Assembly (NCBI RefSeq): GCF_029338555.1
Contig: NZ_CP119989.1
Span: 1 to 64,000, forward strand
Direction of reading: 5' to 3'
From: Halobaculum marinum
GTDB lineage: Archaea > Halobacteriota > Halobacteria > Halobacteriales > Haloferacaceae
Length of the DNA: 64,000 bases
The notes below the pieces were generated by a model. It saw nothing but the letters and a program-made list of their open reading frames with translations. It made no database searches and had not been told where the DNA came from. Each line of letters opens with the position of its first letter. The first letter of the stretch is position 1. This document shows, one piece after another, positions 25,478 to 34,821 of the stretch. A program made the position numbers and the translations under genes.

Positions 25478-26925
25478 TCACTCCCGGCCGACAGCCTCGT
25501 CGGCCACTTTGTGGAGGTGCCAGCGGTCGTACAGCAGGTCGACCGCCGGGCCGCGAGTCCTTGGTCGACCGGCCCCACTCCCGTCGTCGCCGTCGCCAGC
25601 GGTGGTGCCCGTGTCCTCGCCCACGCGGAACTCGACGGGAACCGGTTCGCCGGCCTCGTTGGGCGTGTGGAACGTGTACGGGTCGTCCGACGCCACCAGC
25701 GGGAACGACTCGCCGCCCAGCGGCCCGACGAGTTGGAGGCGGAGCGCGTCGCCGTCGCGGGCGACGTACGCGCGCTTGGCGCCGCGGTAGGCGGCGTACT
25801 CGCCCGTCAGGCGGTCGAAGCGCCGGCGGCGTTCGACGAACGGCACGACCTCGGCTGGGTCCTCGCCGAGCGCGCACGCGAAGACGGCTTCTCCGAGTCG
25901 GACGAGCGGGTAGTCGGGCGCGGAGTTGGCCGCGACGGCGACGCCGACGCCCTCGTCGGGACAGAAGCCGGCGTACGCCGAGGAGACGGCGATAGAGCCA
26001 GAGTGCCCGACAAGTTCCCGACCGCACGACTCGCGGGTGCGCCAGCCGTAGCCGTACGGGCCGCTCGGGGTGTCGACCCGCGGGGCGGTCAGCGCCGCGA
26101 CCGAGTCGGGTGCGACGACTTCGCGACCGTCGAGCGTCCCCTCGTTGAGGAACAGGCGCAGGAACCGGCCCAACTCGGCGACCGAGGCGAGCAGTCCCCG
26201 GCGGGACGAGACAGTTCCCGGGTCGGCACCGACGCCGCCACCACGTCGCCCTCCTCGTGGAGGTACATCGTCGCGTGGTCGTCGTCCATCGCGAACGCCG
26301 CGTCCTCGAACGTCGCGCGGTCGAGGTCGAGCGGGTCGAGGACGTGCTCCTCGACGTAGCGGTCGTACGACCGCCCGGTGCACGCCTCCACCACGTCGCC
26401 GAGCAGGACGTACCCCTCGTTGCTGTAGGCGAATCGCTCGCCGGGCGCGCCGACGCGCTCACCCCGGGCGGCGGCACCCTCCACGTGGGCGCGGAAGTCG
26501 TCGCGACTCGCCAGCGCGATGGTGTCGGTCGCGCGCCGGAGTCGGCGTCCGATGAGCGCCTCGCTTGTACCCAGCGACGGGAGCCCCGACGAGTGCGACA
26601 GCAGGTGGTGCAGCCGAACCGGGTCGTCGTCGTCGCCGCCGAGGTCGACGTCGAGGTGGGTGGAGACGGGGTCGTCGAAGTCGAGCATCCCGGCGTCCCG
26701 CAGTTGCGCCAGCGCGAGCGCCGTCACCGACTTCGTGACCGAGCCGACGCCGTACAGCGTGTCGGGCGTCGCCGGGCGGTTGCCGGCGAGGTCGCGAGAG
26801 CCGAAGCCGTCGGCGTACACGACGCCGTCGCGGTCGACGACGCAGACGCTGACCGCCGGGAGCCGGTCGCGTCGCATCGTCCGCCGACACACGTCCGCCG
26901 CCAGCGCTCGCGCGTCTTCGTTCAT
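25478..26925 (-). pseudogene. serine hydrolase (beta-lactamase/esterase family), frameshifted as given
   Basis: The first frame (start 26925) gives the SxxK nucleophile in GVGSVTKSVTALAL, the block HHLLSHSSGLPS, the tyrosine motif RFAYSNEGYVLLG and PTRELSRPAG. At the cccc run 26196-26199 one base is missing. The neighbouring frame then gives GLLASVAELGRFLRLFLNEG, GPYGYGWRTRE, LVGHSGSIAVSSAYAGF and the end at 25478, for about 482 residues. It is a class C-like serine hydrolase; most archaeal members are esterases or peptidases rather than lactamases. The substrate is unknown. Confidence 0.8.
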
Positions 26926-27021
26926 GGTCGGGCGTCGCGCCGGACGGCCTTCAACCCGCCTCCCCGCTCGCGGGGTGCCGCTTCCCGAAGGGGTATGCCC
27001 CGGGAGGCCGCCGGAGGCGGT

Positions 27022-27765
27022 ATGCCCGAGACCGAACACGACCTCGCGACGATGACGTGGGAGGACGCCGGCGACCGCTTCCTCGGCGCCGACGGCGTCG
27101 TCGTCCCGACCGGCTCCACCGAACAGCACTCCGTCCACCTGCCGCTGTCGACCGACAGCCTCCGCGCCGAGCACCTCTCTGCGGAGTTGGTCGAGGCAGC
27201 GCCCGACCACGACCTCGACCTCCTGCGCGCGCCGACGCTCCCCTACGGCTACAGCGAACACCACATGCCGTTCCCCGGCACCGTCACGCTCTCGCAGGAC
27301 ACGTACAAGCAGGCGCTCATCGATATCGGCGCCTCCCTCGCGGAGCACGGCGCACAGCGCATCATCTTCCTCAACTGCCACGGCGGCAACACGCAGGCAC
27401 TGGCGCTCGCGAGCGACCGCCTCAGCCGCGACCACGACACGACCGCCCACGTCGTCCACTGGACGGACTACGGGCGCGACGAGTTGGAAGAGCACTTCGG
27501 CGAGGGGTGGGGCCACGCCGGCGACCACGAGACGAGTTTCGTCGAACTCGTGCGCGACGACCTCGTGAAGGCCGGCAAAAAGGAGCCCCAGAACGCGAAG
27601 GACCTGCCCGAGACGACCTCGTGGACGTACTTCTCGGACGTGACCGAGTTGGGCGGGATGGGCGACCCGACGAACTCCGACCCCGAGTTCATGGAGGGGG
27701 TCGTAGAGCGGACGACCGAGCGGATCCTGGAGGCGTTGAACGAGGACATCGCCGAGGGGTGGTGA
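27022..27765 (+). CDS. creatininase family protein
   Basis: This 247-residue metallo-amidohydrolase-like protein has GSTEQHSVHLPLSTD, LPYGYSEHHMPFPGT, IIFLNCHGGNTQAL and GDHETSFVELV, the metal-binding blocks of the creatininase fold. In archaea some members deformylate formamidopyrimidines in flavin and deazaflavin synthesis (ArfB-type). A role there is possible but not shown by context. An in-frame ATG at 26995 lies nine codons upstream in the direct repeat ggtatgccc (26992-27000 and 27020-27028), so the start is uncertain. Confidence 0.85.
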   Translation: MPETEHDLATMTWEDAGDRFLGADGVVVPTGSTEQHSVHLPLSTDSLRAEHLSAELVEAAPDHDLDLLRAPTLPYGYSEHHMPFPGTVTLSQDTYKQALIDIGASLAEHGAQRIIFLNCHGGNTQALALASDRLSRDHDTTAHVVHWTDYGRDELEEHFGEGWGHAGDHETSFVELVRDDLVKAGKKEPQNAKDLPETTSWTYFSDVTELGGMGDPTNSDPEFMEGVVERTTERILEALNEDIAEGW

Positions 27766-27849
27766 GCGAGGGCCAACCGGGGCCGAGGGTCGCGACTGCG
27801 GTCCCGTGGCTGCCGAAGAACTATCGGGTTCGAAGTGGTCCGACGATCC

Positions 27850-28263
27850 GTGCCCTCCTCGACCAGACTCGCCGAGTATCTGCTCCCCGACCGCGACCCG
27901 ACGTGGACTGACGTCGCGATGGCGGTCCTCGCGGTCGTGTGGCTCCCCGTCCAACTCCTCCAGACGACACCGCCGTTGCTCTGGATCGCCGTCGGTTTCG
28001 CCTCCGTGTGGGTCGCGCTCGGCCCGCTCGCGCGGACCGACGCCGGCGCGCGACTCGACGGGTGGTTCACCCGGATCGGTGTCGCCGGACGAGTCGTCGT
28101 GATCGCGGCGGTCGGTGTCGCTATCTGGACCGCCGTCACGGTGGTCGAGGCATCGAGAGGACTCGTGTTCGGCGTCAGCGTCGGCGTGTTCGCCGCGATA
28201 CCGCCGTTCGTCTGCCTTCACGTGCTGGTCGCTGGACGACCCCAGCGGTGGCGCACTGAGTGA
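27850..28263 (+). CDS. hypothetical membrane protein with three or four helices
   Basis: This 137-residue protein has hydrophobic segments at about WTDVAMAVLAVVWLPVQLLQ, LLWIAVGFASVWVALGPLA, GRVVVIAAVGVAIWTAV and LVFGVSVGVFAAIPPFV. I do not recognise a family. The GTG at 27850 is chosen because the TATA-like aactatcg lies about 25-32 bases upstream (27819-27826). A GTG at 27835 is also in frame. It is convergent with the following bactofilin-like gene. Confidence 0.6.
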   Translation: MPSSTRLAEYLLPDRDPTWTDVAMAVLAVVWLPVQLLQTTPPLLWIAVGFASVWVALGPLARTDAGARLDGWFTRIGVAGRVVVIAAVGVAIWTAVTVVEASRGLVFGVSVGVFAAIPPFVCLHVLVAGRPQRWRTE

Positions 28264-28288
28264 CCGACCCGAAAAACGAACCGCGAAG

Positions 28289-29383
28289 TCAGGCCGCGGG
28301 GTCGCCGCTGGAACCAACCTCGGGCTCCACCGGCTCCTCGCCGCGCTCGCCCGTCCGGCGGGCGTTGAGGGCGAGGAGGACCGCACCGGCACCGATCACG
28401 GTGAGCGCGAGCCGGAACAGACCGCCGCCGGGGACGAACCGCGAGATGCCCACGAGGAGCACGCCACCGAGCAGCGCGTACCAGCGGGCGTACTCGGCGT
28501 CCGCGCGGTCGAGTGCCCGGACGCCCCACGTCCCGAGGACGTAGGCGCCGAGCACCAAGCCGACCCACAGGAGGACGCCGTAGGCGACCGCACCCAGCAG
28601 GGCCAGCGGGATGCCGATGATCGTCACAGCGACGAGCACGAGCAGGACCGGGGCGAACACGAGCGCCGCGAGGCCGAACCCGCCGCTGCGGGCCGTCCGG
28701 GTGAGGCCGAAGTCGCCGACCTCCGAGACGAACCGCGGGAGCAGCGCCAGCAGGAGGCCACCCAGCGCGAGGTGGGCGAGCACGGTGTAGACGACGCTCA
28801 CCCACGACGGGACGGTGAACAGGGGACCGGGAGTCACCTCGGGCCCGAACTCCAGGTCGGTCGCGCGCACGTCGCCGGCGACGGTCGCGCCCTCATTCGT
28901 GAACTGCTCGGTGTCGTACAGGAGGTCGCCCCCGACGGTGGCGCCCGCGCCGACGACGACCGTGCCGGCGTCGAGCGAGAGAGTACCCTCGGTGGTCCCG
29001 TCGATCAGCGCCTCGCCGGCGCCGACCTCGGCGTCGCCGACGAGCACGCCGCCCTCACGGAGGACGAACGAGCCGGCGGCCACCTGCGTGGCGCCTTCGA
29101 CGCGTCCCTCGACGGTGATGGCGCCCGCGGCGCCGGTGAGGTCCCCCCGGACGACGCCGGTAGGCGCGATCACGACCGTCCCACCGACGGCGTTCACGCT
29201 GCCGTCGACGGTCCCGCGGATGATCACGGTGCCACCGACGGCTTCGAGGTCGTCGGCGACCGTCTCGCCCGCGGCGATCACGACGGTTCCGCCCACGCGG
29301 GAGTCGGCGGCTGCGACGGGTGCGCTCGCGATCACGAGGACCGCGAACAGCACCGCGAGGAGTCGCGCTGCTGTGGATGTCAT
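28289..29383 (-). CDS. bactofilin-like polymer-forming membrane protein
   Basis: This 364-residue protein has an N-terminal signal or helix (LLAVLFAVLVIASAPVAAA). A repetitive beta-helix follows at about residues 25-165, built of Gly/Val/Thr turns such as VGGTVIIRGTVDGSVNAVGG. Four hydrophobic segments and an acidic tail complete it. The beta-helix matches polymer-forming cytoskeletal (bactofilin/DUF583-like) domains. Here it follows a signal sequence and so is probably outside the membrane, with the helical part anchoring it. A cell-envelope scaffold is plausible. The start is the ATG at 29381-29383, because the upstream part of the frame is unlike a signal. Confidence 0.75.
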   Translation of the reverse strand: MTSTAARLLAVLFAVLVIASAPVAAADSRVGGTVVIAAGETVADDLEAVGGTVIIRGTVDGSVNAVGGTVVIAPTGVVRGDLTGAAGAITVEGRVEGATQVAAGSFVLREGGVLVGDAEVGAGEALIDGTTEGTLSLDAGTVVVGAGATVGGDLLYDTEQFTNEGATVAGDVRATDLEFGPEVTPGPLFTVPSWVSVVYTVLAHLALGGLLLALLPRFVSEVGDFGLTRTARSGGFGLAALVFAPVLLVLVAVTIIGIPLALLGAVAYGVLLWVGLVLGAYVLGTWGVRALDRADAEYARWYALLGGVLLVGISRFVPGGGLFRLALTVIGAGAVLLALNARRTGERGEEPVEPEVGSSGDPAA

Positions 29384-29504
29384 AACGATCACTAGGACGA
29401 CGTGTGAACGCATAAACACGTACGGAGCCGTGTCCACAAGCGACACGCAGAACCGGAAGACGAGAGCGAGGTCGGCGCGGGCTATCAAACGCGGGGGCGG
29501 CGGC

Positions 29505-31376
29505 TCAGACGTGCTCGTCCAGGAAGTCGGCGATCAGTTCGAACTCCGCGATCAGGTTCTCTCGACTCGTCGTGTGGTGGCCCTCGTCCTCGAAGATCAG
29601 TTTCTCGACCGGGACGCCCTGCTCGCGGACGGCGTCGACGACCTGTTCGGCCTCGCCGACGGGCACTCGCGGGTCGTTGGCGCCGTGTTGGACGAACAGG
29701 GGACTGCGTACCTCCTCGATGTGCGTCAGCGGCGAGATGGCCTTCAGGAAGTCGTAGTCGTCCGCCAAGGAGCCGTACTCGGCCTCGCGGTGGCTGCGGC
29801 GCCACTCGCCGGTGTTCTCGAGGAACGTCGTGAAGTCCGCGATGCCGACGAAGTCGACGGCTGCGGCCCACAGGTCGGGGTACTCGGTGATGGCCGCGAG
29901 CACCATGAACCCGCCGTACGAGCGCCCGTAGGCGACGACGCGGTCGTCGTCGACCGCGGGCTGGTCGGCGAGCCACTCGACGCCCGCCGCCACGTCGGCG
30001 ACCGAGTCCATCCGCTGCTCGACGTCGTCGAGGTGCGAGTACGCCGTGCCGTAGCCGGAGGAGCCGCGGACGTTCGGCTCCAACACGGCGTACCCCCTGT
30101 TGAGGAAGAACTGCTTCGTCGGGTAGAACCACGGGCGGCGCTGGTGTTCGGGGCCGCCGTGGATGTCGACGATGACGGGGACCGGGTCCTCGGCGCTCGC
30201 GCCCGGCGGGAGCGTCCAGTAGGCGGGGATGCCGCGCCCGTCGAACGTCTCGTAGTGGACCGTCTCCGGGTCGTGGAAGGCGGCGTCGGGGAGTCCGTTG
30301 CGACCGACCGGCGTCCAGTCGGTCGCCGCGTCGTCGCCGAACGCGACCGCCCGCACGCCGTACGGCGTCGTCGGCGACGTGTGCGTGAACACGAGGCGGT
30401 CGGCGTCGGGCCCGAACGTGAGGTCCGAGACGACGCCGTCGACGGCGGGCGCGGGCGTCGAGTCGAACGCGAACTCGCCGTCGGCGTCGGACGCGAGCGT
30501 GCCCGCATGCAGCGACGAGTAGCCCCCCTCGTTGACAGTGTACGCGAGGCGACCGGTGTCGGGGTCGAACGCGAGCGCGTCGACGTCCCACGCGTCGGTG
30601 CCGGGGTTGCCCGGCGCCTCGTCGTGACCAGCCAGTGGGGTCACGTCGCCGGAGTCGAGCGAGAGCCGGCCCACGTAGGCGGTGTCGCTCCCGCGGTTCG
30701 TGACGAACACGAGACCGCCGGCGCCGTCGAAGTGGACGTGCGAGTACGTCGCCTCGGCGTCGTCCGACAGGCGGGTCGTCTCGCCGGTGGCCAGGTCGAG
30801 GAGGGTGAGGTCCTCGTCGTAGCTGGAGTGGGCTTTGGTGAGCACGAGCCGGTCCCCCTCGGGCCCGAAGGCGGCGACAGAGAGGAACCCGCCCGGCCCC
30901 TCGAACACGCGCTCTGGCTCGCCCGCAGGGTCGTCTGGCGCCTCGACCGACTGCACGTACACGTCGAATCGGGCGTCGTCCGCGCGGTTGGCGGCGTAGG
31001 CGACGCGGTCGCCGTCGGGTCCCCACACACCCCACGAGTGGGTCGAGTCGGGGTCGGCGGTCAGCGCGCGCTCGACGCCGGTGGCGAGGTCGTAGTGGTA
31101 CAGTTGGTCGCGCTCGTCGCTCCCGGTGTCCATCGCGTACACGAACGCCTCGTCGGTGGGTGAGGCCGCCAGCGCGGAGACGCGCTCCTCGTGGGGCGTG
31201 AGGCGGTCGGGCCACGCCGCCGGCTCGTCGGTCGTCCACACCTGCGGCGTGCCGGAGGTGTCCGCGAGGAACAGGAGGCGCCCGTCGGGCGTCAGCGTCG
31301 GCGAGTCGACGTGGTCGACCGCGAGGAATCGGGCGACGCCGTAGCCCGCGTCGGCGGTGTCGGCGGTGTCGGTCAC
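29505..31376 (-). CDS. S9 family prolyl oligopeptidase-like peptidase
   Basis: This 623-residue protein has an N-terminal beta-propeller of repeats such as DSPTLTPDGRLLFLADTSG and LTFGPDADRLVFTH. A C-terminal alpha/beta hydrolase domain follows, with VIVDIHGGPEHQ (oxyanion region), the nucleophile in YGRSYGGFMVLAA, the aspartate in VQHGANDPRVPV, and the histidine in DEGHHTT. Acylaminoacyl or prolyl oligopeptidase activity on short peptides is expected. It is cytosolic, with no signal. It shares its strand with the M20 gene upstream (55 bases), which suggests a peptide-degrading pair. Confidence 0.9.
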   Translation of the reverse strand: MTDTADTADAGYGVARFLAVDHVDSPTLTPDGRLLFLADTSGTPQVWTTDEPAAWPDRLTPHEERVSALAASPTDEAFVYAMDTGSDERDQLYHYDLATGVERALTADPDSTHSWGVWGPDGDRVAYAANRADDARFDVYVQSVEAPDDPAGEPERVFEGPGGFLSVAAFGPEGDRLVLTKAHSSYDEDLTLLDLATGETTRLSDDAEATYSHVHFDGAGGLVFVTNRGSDTAYVGRLSLDSGDVTPLAGHDEAPGNPGTDAWDVDALAFDPDTGRLAYTVNEGGYSSLHAGTLASDADGEFAFDSTPAPAVDGVVSDLTFGPDADRLVFTHTSPTTPYGVRAVAFGDDAATDWTPVGRNGLPDAAFHDPETVHYETFDGRGIPAYWTLPPGASAEDPVPVIVDIHGGPEHQRRPWFYPTKQFFLNRGYAVLEPNVRGSSGYGTAYSHLDDVEQRMDSVADVAAGVEWLADQPAVDDDRVVAYGRSYGGFMVLAAITEYPDLWAAAVDFVGIADFTTFLENTGEWRRSHREAEYGSLADDYDFLKAISPLTHIEEVRSPLFVQHGANDPRVPVGEAEQVVDAVREQGVPVEKLIFEDEGHHTTSRENLIAEFELIADFLDEHV

Positions 31377-31431
31377 ACGCTCACGGCGTGGGGCCCGGGG
31401 CTAAAGCGTTCGGCAGGCGGCGAGGCGTGAG

Positions 31432-32886
31432 CTACAGGTTCGTCTCGGCGACTCGCTCCAGCACCGCCGCCGTCGTCCGGATCCCACGCTCGAAGCAGTC
31501 GAGGTCGAGGTGCTCGTTCGGCGAGTGGTTCCCCTGGTCGGGGTTCGCGTACGGCACCACGAGCACCGGTACGTCAGCGAGCGCGTCGACGCGACGGAAG
31601 AACGCCGCCGGGAGTGACCCGCCGAGGACCGGGAGTTCGACCGGATCGGCGTCCCAGACGGCCGCCAGCGCCGAGCGAACCGGATCGCTCGCTGGCGTGT
31701 CGACCGGCGTCTTCATCGGCGGGAACCCGGTCCCCTTCGTCACCTCGACGTCGGGGTGGACGCCGGCGACGTGGTCGCGGATGCGCTCGAACGCCCGGTC
31801 CGGGTCCTGCCCGGGGACGAGTCGCGAGTCGAGTTTCGCCGTCGCCGCGCGTGGGATGACGGTCTTACTCCCCTCGCCCTGATACCCCGCGTCGAGGCCG
31901 TTCACCGTGACTGTCGGCTCCAGCAACAGGCGCTCGTAGTAGTCCCGGTCGGTCGCGAAGTGGGTGAGGCCCAGTTCCTCGCGCACCGCGTCCGCGTCGT
32001 CGGGGAGCGCCGCGACCAACTCGCGGTCGGCGTCGGTGACCGCCACGTCGTCGTAGAAGCCGTCGACGGCGACCCGGTCGCCGCCGGAGGGGTAGCCGCG
32101 CTCGGGGTCCGTCCCCTCGCCGTACGCCGTGAGGGAGGCCACCACCTCCGCGAGTTCCGTCGCGGCGTTGGGGACGGGGCCGCCGAAGTTGCCCGAGTGC
32201 AGGTCCGCGTTCCCCGTCTCCAGGTCCAGTTGGAACGTGAGGATGCCGCGGTTGCCGTAGATGAGCGTCGGGCGCCCCGAACGGTGCTGCGGGCCGTCGG
32301 CGACGTACACTAGGTCCGCGTCGCGGACGGCGGCCGCGGGCGCGTCGGACTCGGCTTCGGGGTCCGCGACAGTGCCGTCGAGGTAGTCCTTCAGCCCGAG
32401 ACTTCCGCTCTCCTCGCCGCCCTCGACGAGGAGTTTCACCGTCACCTCGGGCACCGCGTCGGCGGCCCCGAGCGCGTCGAGCGCGAACGCGTGGGCGGCG
32501 AACTGCCCCTTGTTGTCGCCGGCGCCGCGGCAGTAGATGCTCCCGTCGCGCACGGTCGGCTCGAACGGTGGCGAGTCCCACTGCTCGGGGTGTTCGGCGG
32601 GCTGCACGTCGTAGTGACCGTAGAACAGCACCGTCGGCGCGTCGGGGGCGGCGGCGACGCGCTCGCCGTACACCAGCGGGTAGCGCTCGGTTTCGATGCG
32701 CCGCGCGTCGAGGCCGTGGTCGGCAAGGAACTCGCAGACCGCGTCGGCGCCGGCGTCCATCCCCTCGCCGGTCGCGCTGATCGTCGGCAGTCGGAGGAGG
32801 TCGAACAGCGAGTCGCGGTAGTCGTCGATGCGGTCGGCGACGACGGGGTCTGCCGCGCTCGCCGGTGCGGACTCGTCGGTGGACAT
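31432..32886 (-). CDS. M20 family metallo-dipeptidase
   Basis: This 484-residue zinc peptidase has TVLFYGHYDVQP, the bridging-aspartate region YCRGAGDNKGQFAAH, and VEGGEESGSLGL with the catalytic glutamate pair. A dimerisation domain lies in the middle and GNHSPNEHL at the end supplies another metal ligand. It belongs to the carnosinase-like dipeptidase branch. It lies upstream of the S9 peptidase gene on the same strand and is divergent from the metal-transporter operon. Confidence 0.9.
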   Translation of the reverse strand: MSTDESAPASAADPVVADRIDDYRDSLFDLLRLPTISATGEGMDAGADAVCEFLADHGLDARRIETERYPLVYGERVAAAPDAPTVLFYGHYDVQPAEHPEQWDSPPFEPTVRDGSIYCRGAGDNKGQFAAHAFALDALGAADAVPEVTVKLLVEGGEESGSLGLKDYLDGTVADPEAESDAPAAAVRDADLVYVADGPQHRSGRPTLIYGNRGILTFQLDLETGNADLHSGNFGGPVPNAATELAEVVASLTAYGEGTDPERGYPSGGDRVAVDGFYDDVAVTDADRELVAALPDDADAVREELGLTHFATDRDYYERLLLEPTVTVNGLDAGYQGEGSKTVIPRAATAKLDSRLVPGQDPDRAFERIRDHVAGVHPDVEVTKGTGFPPMKTPVDTPASDPVRSALAAVWDADPVELPVLGGSLPAAFFRRVDALADVPVLVVPYANPDQGNHSPNEHLDLDCFERGIRTTAAVLERVAETNL

Positions 32887-32987
32887 GCGTGGACGGGCGC
32901 GCTCGGGGGGCTTCGCTCTTGGGCCGGCGGCGCGGCGTGCCGGAACGACCAGGGCATTGCTAACTGAGACAAGCTATTGATGGCAAA

Positions 32988-33017
32988 GTTAATATTCTAA
33001 CCCAGGATGTTACTAAC
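32988..33017 (+). promoter_or_regulatory. promoter and GTTA/TAAC operator-like repeats of the metal transporter
   Basis: The A/T-rich gttaatattctaac (32988-33001) is bounded by gtta and taac and contains the TATA-like ttaatatt, about 25-33 bases before the ATG at 33023. A second element, gttactaac (33009-33017), a gtta-c-taac palindrome, sits between this TATA and the start. Two matching inverted sites overlapping a promoter suggest a metal-responsive repressor such as a DtxR/MntR-type protein. That link is inference. Confidence 0.55.
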
Positions 33018-33022
33018 TAGAG

Positions 33023-34069
33023 ATGGAACACACCCGACGCTCGGTCCTCGCGTCCGCCGGTGCCCTCACAGCGGGGGCGCTGGCCGGCTGTCTCGGCGAC
33101 ACGGACGCCGCGAACGCTGCCGAGTCGACCACCGGCCCCACGGCACAGGCGTCGTTCTTCGTCTTCGGCGACATCGCCGCCGAGGTGGCGGGCGAGGCGA
33201 CCACCACGGACCTCCTCGTGCCGGTCGGGCAACACGGCCACGGCTGGGAGCCGGGGCCGCGCATCCGCGAGTCGATCCGCGACGCCGACCTGCTCGTCCA
33301 CGGCATGACGGGGTTCCAGCCGTGGGTCGACGACGTGCTCGGCGACCTCGCGGCTGACGACAGCGGTGTGACGACGGTCGACGCCAGCGCCGGCGTCGAC
33401 CTCCTCCCCGCGAGCGCAGACCACGAGGACGGGCACGACAGCGAGGAGGAACACCACGAGGAGGAGACGCACACCGAAGCGCACAGCGAGGAGGAACACC
33501 ACGAAGAGGAGTCGGGCGACGAGCACGACCACGAGAACGTCGACCCGCACTTCTGGATGGACCCCCTCCGCGTGCGCGAGGCGACCACGACCGTCCGCGA
33601 GGCGCTCTCCGAGGTCGACCCGGACGCGGTCGACACCCACGAAGCCAACGCCGAGTCGTTCCGCGCGGCGCTGACCTCGCTGGACGAGCGCATCGCCACG
33701 CTGGTCGACGAGGCGTCGCGCGACACCGTCCTCGTCGCCGGCCACAACTCCTTCCGCTACCTCAGCGACCGGTACGGGCTCCACGTCGAGGCGCTCACTG
33801 GCGTCGGCCCGGACGACCAGCCGACGACGCGCGACGTCGAGCGCGCTCGCGAGGCCGTCGAGACCCACGACCTCCGGTACGTCTGTGCGGACCCCATCGA
33901 GTCCCAGCGCGCCGCCGACCAACTGGTCGCGGAGACCGCCGCCGAGGAGGTGCTCCCCCTCACCGCGATGCCCGGGCTCACCGACGAGTGGGCCGACGAG
34001 GACTGGGGCTACCTCGACGTGATGGAGCAAGTGAACCTCCCGACGCTGGAGCGCGTCCTCGGCGAATGA
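33023..34069 (+). CDS. znuA: zinc/manganese ABC transporter substrate-binding lipoprotein
   Basis: This 348-residue cluster A-I solute-binding protein has an N-terminal signal (RRSVLASAGALTAGALAG) followed by a lipobox cysteine (about residue 23). A long His/Glu loop follows at about residues 134-173, with metal ligands in QHGHGWEPGP, NVDPHFWMDP and the GHNSFRYL block, and a late aspartate region in ALTGVGPDDQPTTRDVERAR. The His-rich loop is characteristic of zinc-specific ZnuA. It is first in a three-gene operon; the stop overlaps the ATPase start (ATGA). Confidence 0.9.
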   Translation: MEHTRRSVLASAGALTAGALAGCLGDTDAANAAESTTGPTAQASFFVFGDIAAEVAGEATTTDLLVPVGQHGHGWEPGPRIRESIRDADLLVHGMTGFQPWVDDVLGDLAADDSGVTTVDASAGVDLLPASADHEDGHDSEEEHHEEETHTEAHSEEEHHEEESGDEHDHENVDPHFWMDPLRVREATTTVREALSEVDPDAVDTHEANAESFRAALTSLDERIATLVDEASRDTVLVAGHNSFRYLSDRYGLHVEALTGVGPDDQPTTRDVERAREAVETHDLRYVCADPIESQRAADQLVAETAAEEVLPLTAMPGLTDEWADEDWGYLDVMEQVNLPTLERVLGE

Positions 34070-34821
34070 GCGACGCCCGCGACACCGCCGTCAGCTTCGA
34101 CGACGTGTCGTTCGCCTACGGCGAGCGCTCGGTCGTCGAGGACGTGTCGCTGACAGTCGAGGAGGGCGCGTTCCTCGGCCTCGTCGGGCCGAACGGCTCC
34201 GGGAAGACGACGCTGTTGAAGCTCGCGATCGGCCTGATTCGACCCGACAGCGGCTCGGTCACCGTGTTCGACGACCCCGCCCACCGCCGGGGCGACGGGC
34301 GGCGCGTCGGCTACGTCCCGCAGGACGTCGGCGGCGCGAGCGACGGGATGCCGATCACCGTCGCCGAGGTCGTTCGGATGGGGCGCTACCCAGGACGACT
34401 GTACCGCCGGTTCGACGCCGACGACCGGCATGCGGTCGCCGCGGCGATGGACCGCGTCGGCATCGCCGACCTCGCCGACCGTCGGATCGGGCGGCTCTCC
34501 GGGGGGCAACGCCAGCGGGCGTTCATCGCGCGGGCGCTGGCCGCCGAGGCTGACCTGCTCGCGCTCGACGAGCCGACCGTCGGCGTCGACGCCGAGTCGC
34601 GCGAGGCGTTCTACGAGTTGCTGGGCGAGTTGAACGCCGAGGGGATCACGGTGGTGCTCGTCGAGCACGACATCGGCGTCGTCACCGCGCACGCCTCTGA
34701 GATCGCGTGTCTGAATCGGGAGCTGTTCTTCCACGGCGACCCCGACTCGTTCGTCGAGACGGACGCGCTCGCGGAGGCGTACGGCAACGCACACCACGTC
34801 GTCGCCCACGACCACCCATGA
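34066..34821 (+). CDS. znuC: zinc/manganese ABC transporter ATP-binding protein
   Basis: This 251-residue ABC ATPase shows the Walker A GLVGPNGSGKTTLLKLAIG, the Q-loop region GYVPQDVG, the signature LSGGQRQRAFIARAL, the Walker B DLLALDEPTVGVD and the H-loop VEHDIGVV. It energises the ZnuA/ZnuB importer. It overlaps both neighbours by four bases (ATGA), so the three are translated together. Confidence 0.93.
   Translation: MSDARDTAVSFDDVSFAYGERSVVEDVSLTVEEGAFLGLVGPNGSGKTTLLKLAIGLIRPDSGSVTVFDDPAHRRGDGRRVGYVPQDVGGASDGMPITVAEVVRMGRYPGRLYRRFDADDRHAVAAAMDRVGIADLADRRIGRLSGGQRQRAFIARALAAEADLLALDEPTVGVDAESREAFYELLGELNAEGITVVLVEHDIGVVTAHASEIACLNRELFFHGDPDSFVETDALAEAYGNAHHVVAHDHP

Noticed and set aside
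33017-34030. Minus-strand open frame antisense to znuA
   Set aside because: It is a Val/Arg/Gly-rich shadow with no motif. The plus-strand ZnuA has a lipobox and all metal-binding blocks.
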